Made by a program: the position numbers and the translations under genes | The notes under the pieces: generated by a model | Told to the model about the DNA's origin: nothing | Seen by the model: only the letters and a program-made list of their open reading frames with translations | Databases searched by the model: none | Part shown: positions 61,969 to 64,000 of the stretch, in pieces | How the letters are laid out: every line of letters begins with the position of its first letter | Numbering within the stretch: position 1 is the first letter of the stretch | NCBI RefSeq assembly: GCF_000012625.1 | Contig: NC_007516.1 | Span: 1,860,001-1,924,000, forward strand | DNA length: 64,000 bases | Direction of reading: 5' to 3' | Origin: Synechococcus sp. CC9605 | Lineage (GTDB): Bacteria > Cyanobacteriota > Cyanobacteriia > PCC-6307 > Cyanobiaceae

Positions 61969-62390
61969 GTTCAACCCCCGCCCCCGTCACCCTCAAGCCG
62001 GATGTGCGGCTGCCGCTGCTGGTGGTGGCCCTCGGCCTGGCGCTGCTGCCGTTGCCTTTCTCCCCCTGGCCCACCTTTGTGGTGGCGCTGTTCGGCCTGT
62101 TTCTGCTCATCCAGAGCGCCAGCCTGCGGCTGGAATTCAAGGAAGACGCTCTGATCGTGTGGCAGAACGGCCGCGAGCTGCGGCGTTTCCCCTACGACCA
62201 ATGGCTGAGCTGGCGGCTGTTCGCCCCCTGGCTGCCGGGCCTCTTTTATTTCCGCGAAACCCAAAGCATTCACTTTCTGCCAATCCTGTTCAGCCCCAAG
62301 GAGCTGCGAGAACAGCTGGAACTGCGGGTGGGAGCGCTGGAAGTGCCGAACGGCGACCCGGAAGACAGCACGAGCAATAGCGCGAAGTAG
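61965..62390 (+). CDS. DUF3119 family membrane protein
   Basis: 141 aa. Two N-terminal membrane helices ('LLVVALGLALLPLPF', 'WPTFVVALFGLFLLIQ') then a beta-rich domain 'LRLEFKEDALIVWQNGRELRRFPYDQWLSWRLF', as in DUF3119, a cyanobacterial and plastid family of unknown function. The overlap with mlaE suggests a link with lipid transport. Confidence 0.75.
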   Translation: MSSTPAPVTLKPDVRLPLLVVALGLALLPLPFSPWPTFVVALFGLFLLIQSASLRLEFKEDALIVWQNGRELRRFPYDQWLSWRLFAPWLPGLFYFRETQSIHFLPILFSPKELREQLELRVGALEVPNGDPEDSTSNSAK

Positions 62391-62497
62391 CACGATTTCG
62401 ATGCGATTTCGTGCATATATCCATGCAATTCCGTGCAACCCTGTCGCAGTTGTGATGCCACCTGTTTTTCTGCGTTCTGGTCGGCTGGAATGGAGGG

Positions 62498-63517
62498 ATG
62501 GAGAGCACGGCAGCTGACGCAATGCCCGACGACACCGACCTGACCCCCCAGGCGCCTGAACCGGAACAGGCCCCGGCAGAGTCCAGCGGCGAAACCAGCA
62601 CTGACCCTGCCAGCACCACCGGTGCCGAGCCCTCCGCCGCAGAAGCCAATCCCGTGATGGAGCTGGCCCTCAAGGATCTGCAGGAGCGCCGCAATGCCCT
62701 GCAGGCGGAGATCACCGCCCTCAGCTCCCGCAAACAGCAACTCGAGGCCGAACTGAAGGCCAACTTCGCCGGCCAGTCCGACGCCATCGCCCGCCGCGTG
62801 AGGGGCTTCCAGGAGTACCTGGGCGGCGCCCTGCAGGACCTGGTGCAGAGCGTGGAAAACCTGGAGCTGGTGGTGCAGCCGATGGTGGTGCAGCCCTCCC
62901 CCCTCGATCAGGCGGCAGACAACCCAGCAGCGCCAGAGAAGACTGGCGAGAGCACTCCGCCGCCAGCGGTGGCCGACACCTTCCGCCCCGATGAAGAGCT
63001 GATCCGCCAGACCCTGGAGCGCTTCCTCAAACAGCCCGACGTCTACGCCGACCCCTGGAACCTGCGGCGCAGCATCGACGCCCGCGACACGGCCCTGCTG
63101 GAGGACTGGTTCTTCAATCAGGGCGGACGTGGCGCCCAGCCCAGCCGCGGCACCCGGCCGCGCAACATCCTGGCGAGCGCGGCTCTGATCGCGGTGATCG
63201 GTGAGCTGTACGGCGATCAGTTCCAGTGCCTGGTGCTGGCCGGCGGCCCTGAACGGCTCGGTGAATGGCGGCGCGGCCTGCAGGATGCCCTGGGCCTGGG
63301 CCGGGAAGACTTCGGCCCCAGCAGCGGCATCGTGCTGTTCGAGCGCCCGGAAGCCCTGGTGGAGCGGGCCGACCGGCTGGAGGAACGGGGCGAAGTGCCC
63401 TTGATCCTGATCGATGCGGCCGAGCGCAGCGTCGACATCCCTGTGCTTCAGTTCCCCCTCTGGTTGGCCTTCGCGGCCGGACCGGGTGAACGCCTCGACG
63501 ACGACGATCTGCTGTGA
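62498..63517 (+). CDS. DUF3086 family protein
   Basis: 339 aa; ATG has GGAGGG just before it. N-terminal Pro/Glu/Ala-rich segment (1-45), a coiled coil ('ELALKDLQERRNALQAEITALSSRKQQLEAEL', about 52-85), then a globular domain from about 165 ('FRPDEELIRQTLERFLKQPDVYADPWNLRRSID') typical of DUF3086. Function unknown. The stop overlaps the plsY GTG. Confidence 0.78.
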   Translation: MESTAADAMPDDTDLTPQAPEPEQAPAESSGETSTDPASTTGAEPSAAEANPVMELALKDLQERRNALQAEITALSSRKQQLEAELKANFAGQSDAIARRVRGFQEYLGGALQDLVQSVENLELVVQPMVVQPSPLDQAADNPAAPEKTGESTPPPAVADTFRPDEELIRQTLERFLKQPDVYADPWNLRRSIDARDTALLEDWFFNQGGRGAQPSRGTRPRNILASAALIAVIGELYGDQFQCLVLAGGPERLGEWRRGLQDALGLGREDFGPSSGIVLFERPEALVERADRLEERGEVPLILIDAAERSVDIPVLQFPLWLAFAAGPGERLDDDDLL

Positions 63518-64000
63518 TCCAAACAGCATTCACCGCCCTGCTGCTGCTGGCCATCGGCTACCTGCTGGGAGCCATCCCCAGCGGTTACCTCGCCGGCCGC
63601 TGGCTCAAGGGCATCGATCTGCGCGACTGCGGCTCCGGCAGCACCGGCGCCACCAACGTGCTTCGCAACGTGGGCAAGGGCCCAGCCCTGGTGGTGTTCC
63701 TGATTGATGTGGGCAAAGGCGCCCTGGCGGTGCTGCTGGCGAAAAGCGTCGGCCTCAACGACTGGTTGCAGGTGCTGACGGGCCTGGCGGCCTTGGCCGG
63801 GCACATCTGGCCGGTGTGGCTGGGCTGGAAGGGCGGCAAAGCGGTGGCCACTGGCCTTGGCATATTTCTGGGCCTGGCCTGGCCGGTGGGACTGGCCTGC
63901 TTTGGCCTGTTCATGGCCGTGATCTCGATCTTCCGGATCGTGTCGCTCTCCAGCGTGGTGGCCGCCATCGGACTGCCACTGTTGATGCTGCTCTCTGGTA
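63514..64000 (+). CDS. plsY: Glycerol-3-phosphate acyltransferase PlsY, truncated by window edge
   Basis: First 162 residues visible from GTG 63514, overlapping the DUF3086 stop. Integral membrane enzyme using acyl-phosphate to make lysophosphatidate. 'AIPSGYLAGRW', 'GSGSTGATNVLRNVG' (from residue 40) and 'GWKGGKAVATGLG' are the three conserved motifs. The C-terminal part is beyond the window. Confidence 0.9.
   Translation, partial: MIQTAFTALLLLAIGYLLGAIPSGYLAGRWLKGIDLRDCGSGSTGATNVLRNVGKGPALVVFLIDVGKGALAVLLAKSVGLNDWLQVLTGLAALAGHIWPVWLGWKGGKAVATGLGIFLGLAWPVGLACFGLFMAVISIFRIVSLSSVVAAIGLPLLMLLSG

Noticed and set aside
62391..62440. Short CGATTTCG/CGTGCA repeats after the DUF3119 gene
   Set aside because: Only two or three imperfect copies; too short for a CRISPR or iteron array.

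Overview
The window looks like core genome of a marine picocyanobacterium of the Synechococcus type. Three things point there. RNA polymerase is split into rpoB, rpoC1 (634 aa) and rpoC2 (1362 aa). A high-light-inducible (Hli) protein gene and cyanobacterial or plastid families (Ycf35/DUF1257, DUF2997, DUF1997, DUF3086, DUF3119, DUF3143, DUF3493) are present. Genes are GC-rich, tightly packed and often overlap by 4 nt. Assignments rest on reading the translations; no database search was run.

Layout. 1-1.0 kb: the edge of a capsule-export-like ABC pair, with an ATPase-like protein that has lost its catalytic motifs and a truncated permease. 1.05-5.8 kb: a DUF1997 protein, fumarase and a Ski2-like helicase. 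5.9-8.7 kb: a low-density stretch with only small proteins and an orphan terminator. 8.7-14.7 kb: a BASS transporter and the biotin cluster bioF-bioK-bioC-bioD-(51-aa protein)-bioA. 14.7-22.3 kb: DUF3143, a J-domain protein, rsmG, an aldo/keto reductase with ferredoxin, Ycf35/DUF2997, a HEAT-repeat protein, an SSF symporter with a tiny partner protein, and rlmN. 22.3-33.3 kb (minus strand): rpsT-tatD-rpoB-rpoC1-rpoC2-hli-rlmN. 33.4-36.5 kb: hisD, rpiA and an HtrA-type protease.

36.7-39.65 kb holds a complete Grr RiPP cassette: a solute-binding-like protein (GrrP), a precursor with a signal-like leader and eight aromatic-x-Asn motifs (GrrA), a radical SAM/SPASM cyclophane synthase (GrrM), and a secreted protein that seems to start at a non-standard codon. 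39.7-45.7 kb is rimP-nusA-ylxR-infB behind a leader with three perfect hairpins. 45.7-47.3 kb has a membrane protein with a long acidic tail made of 198-bp repeats; its 3' end lies antisense over a DUF3493 gene. A tRNA-Thr follows, then three channel or receptor genes: a TMEM175-like protein, a solute-binding-like protein, and a pentameric ligand-gated channel homologue.

50.4-53.7 kb is sdhCAB. 54-57.5 kb carries a prohibitin-like protein, small proteins, gluQRS, HU and a degenerate metallo-beta-lactamase-fold protein. 57.6-64 kb carries glgX, tRNA-Gly, a GPH-family transporter, an MlaE permease, DUF3119, DUF3086 and the start of plsY, the last four linked by short overlaps or spacing.

The most notable items are the Grr cassette, the channel plus binding-protein pair, the pseudo-ATPase, the antisense gene overlap and several unlisted proteins of 36-54 aa.
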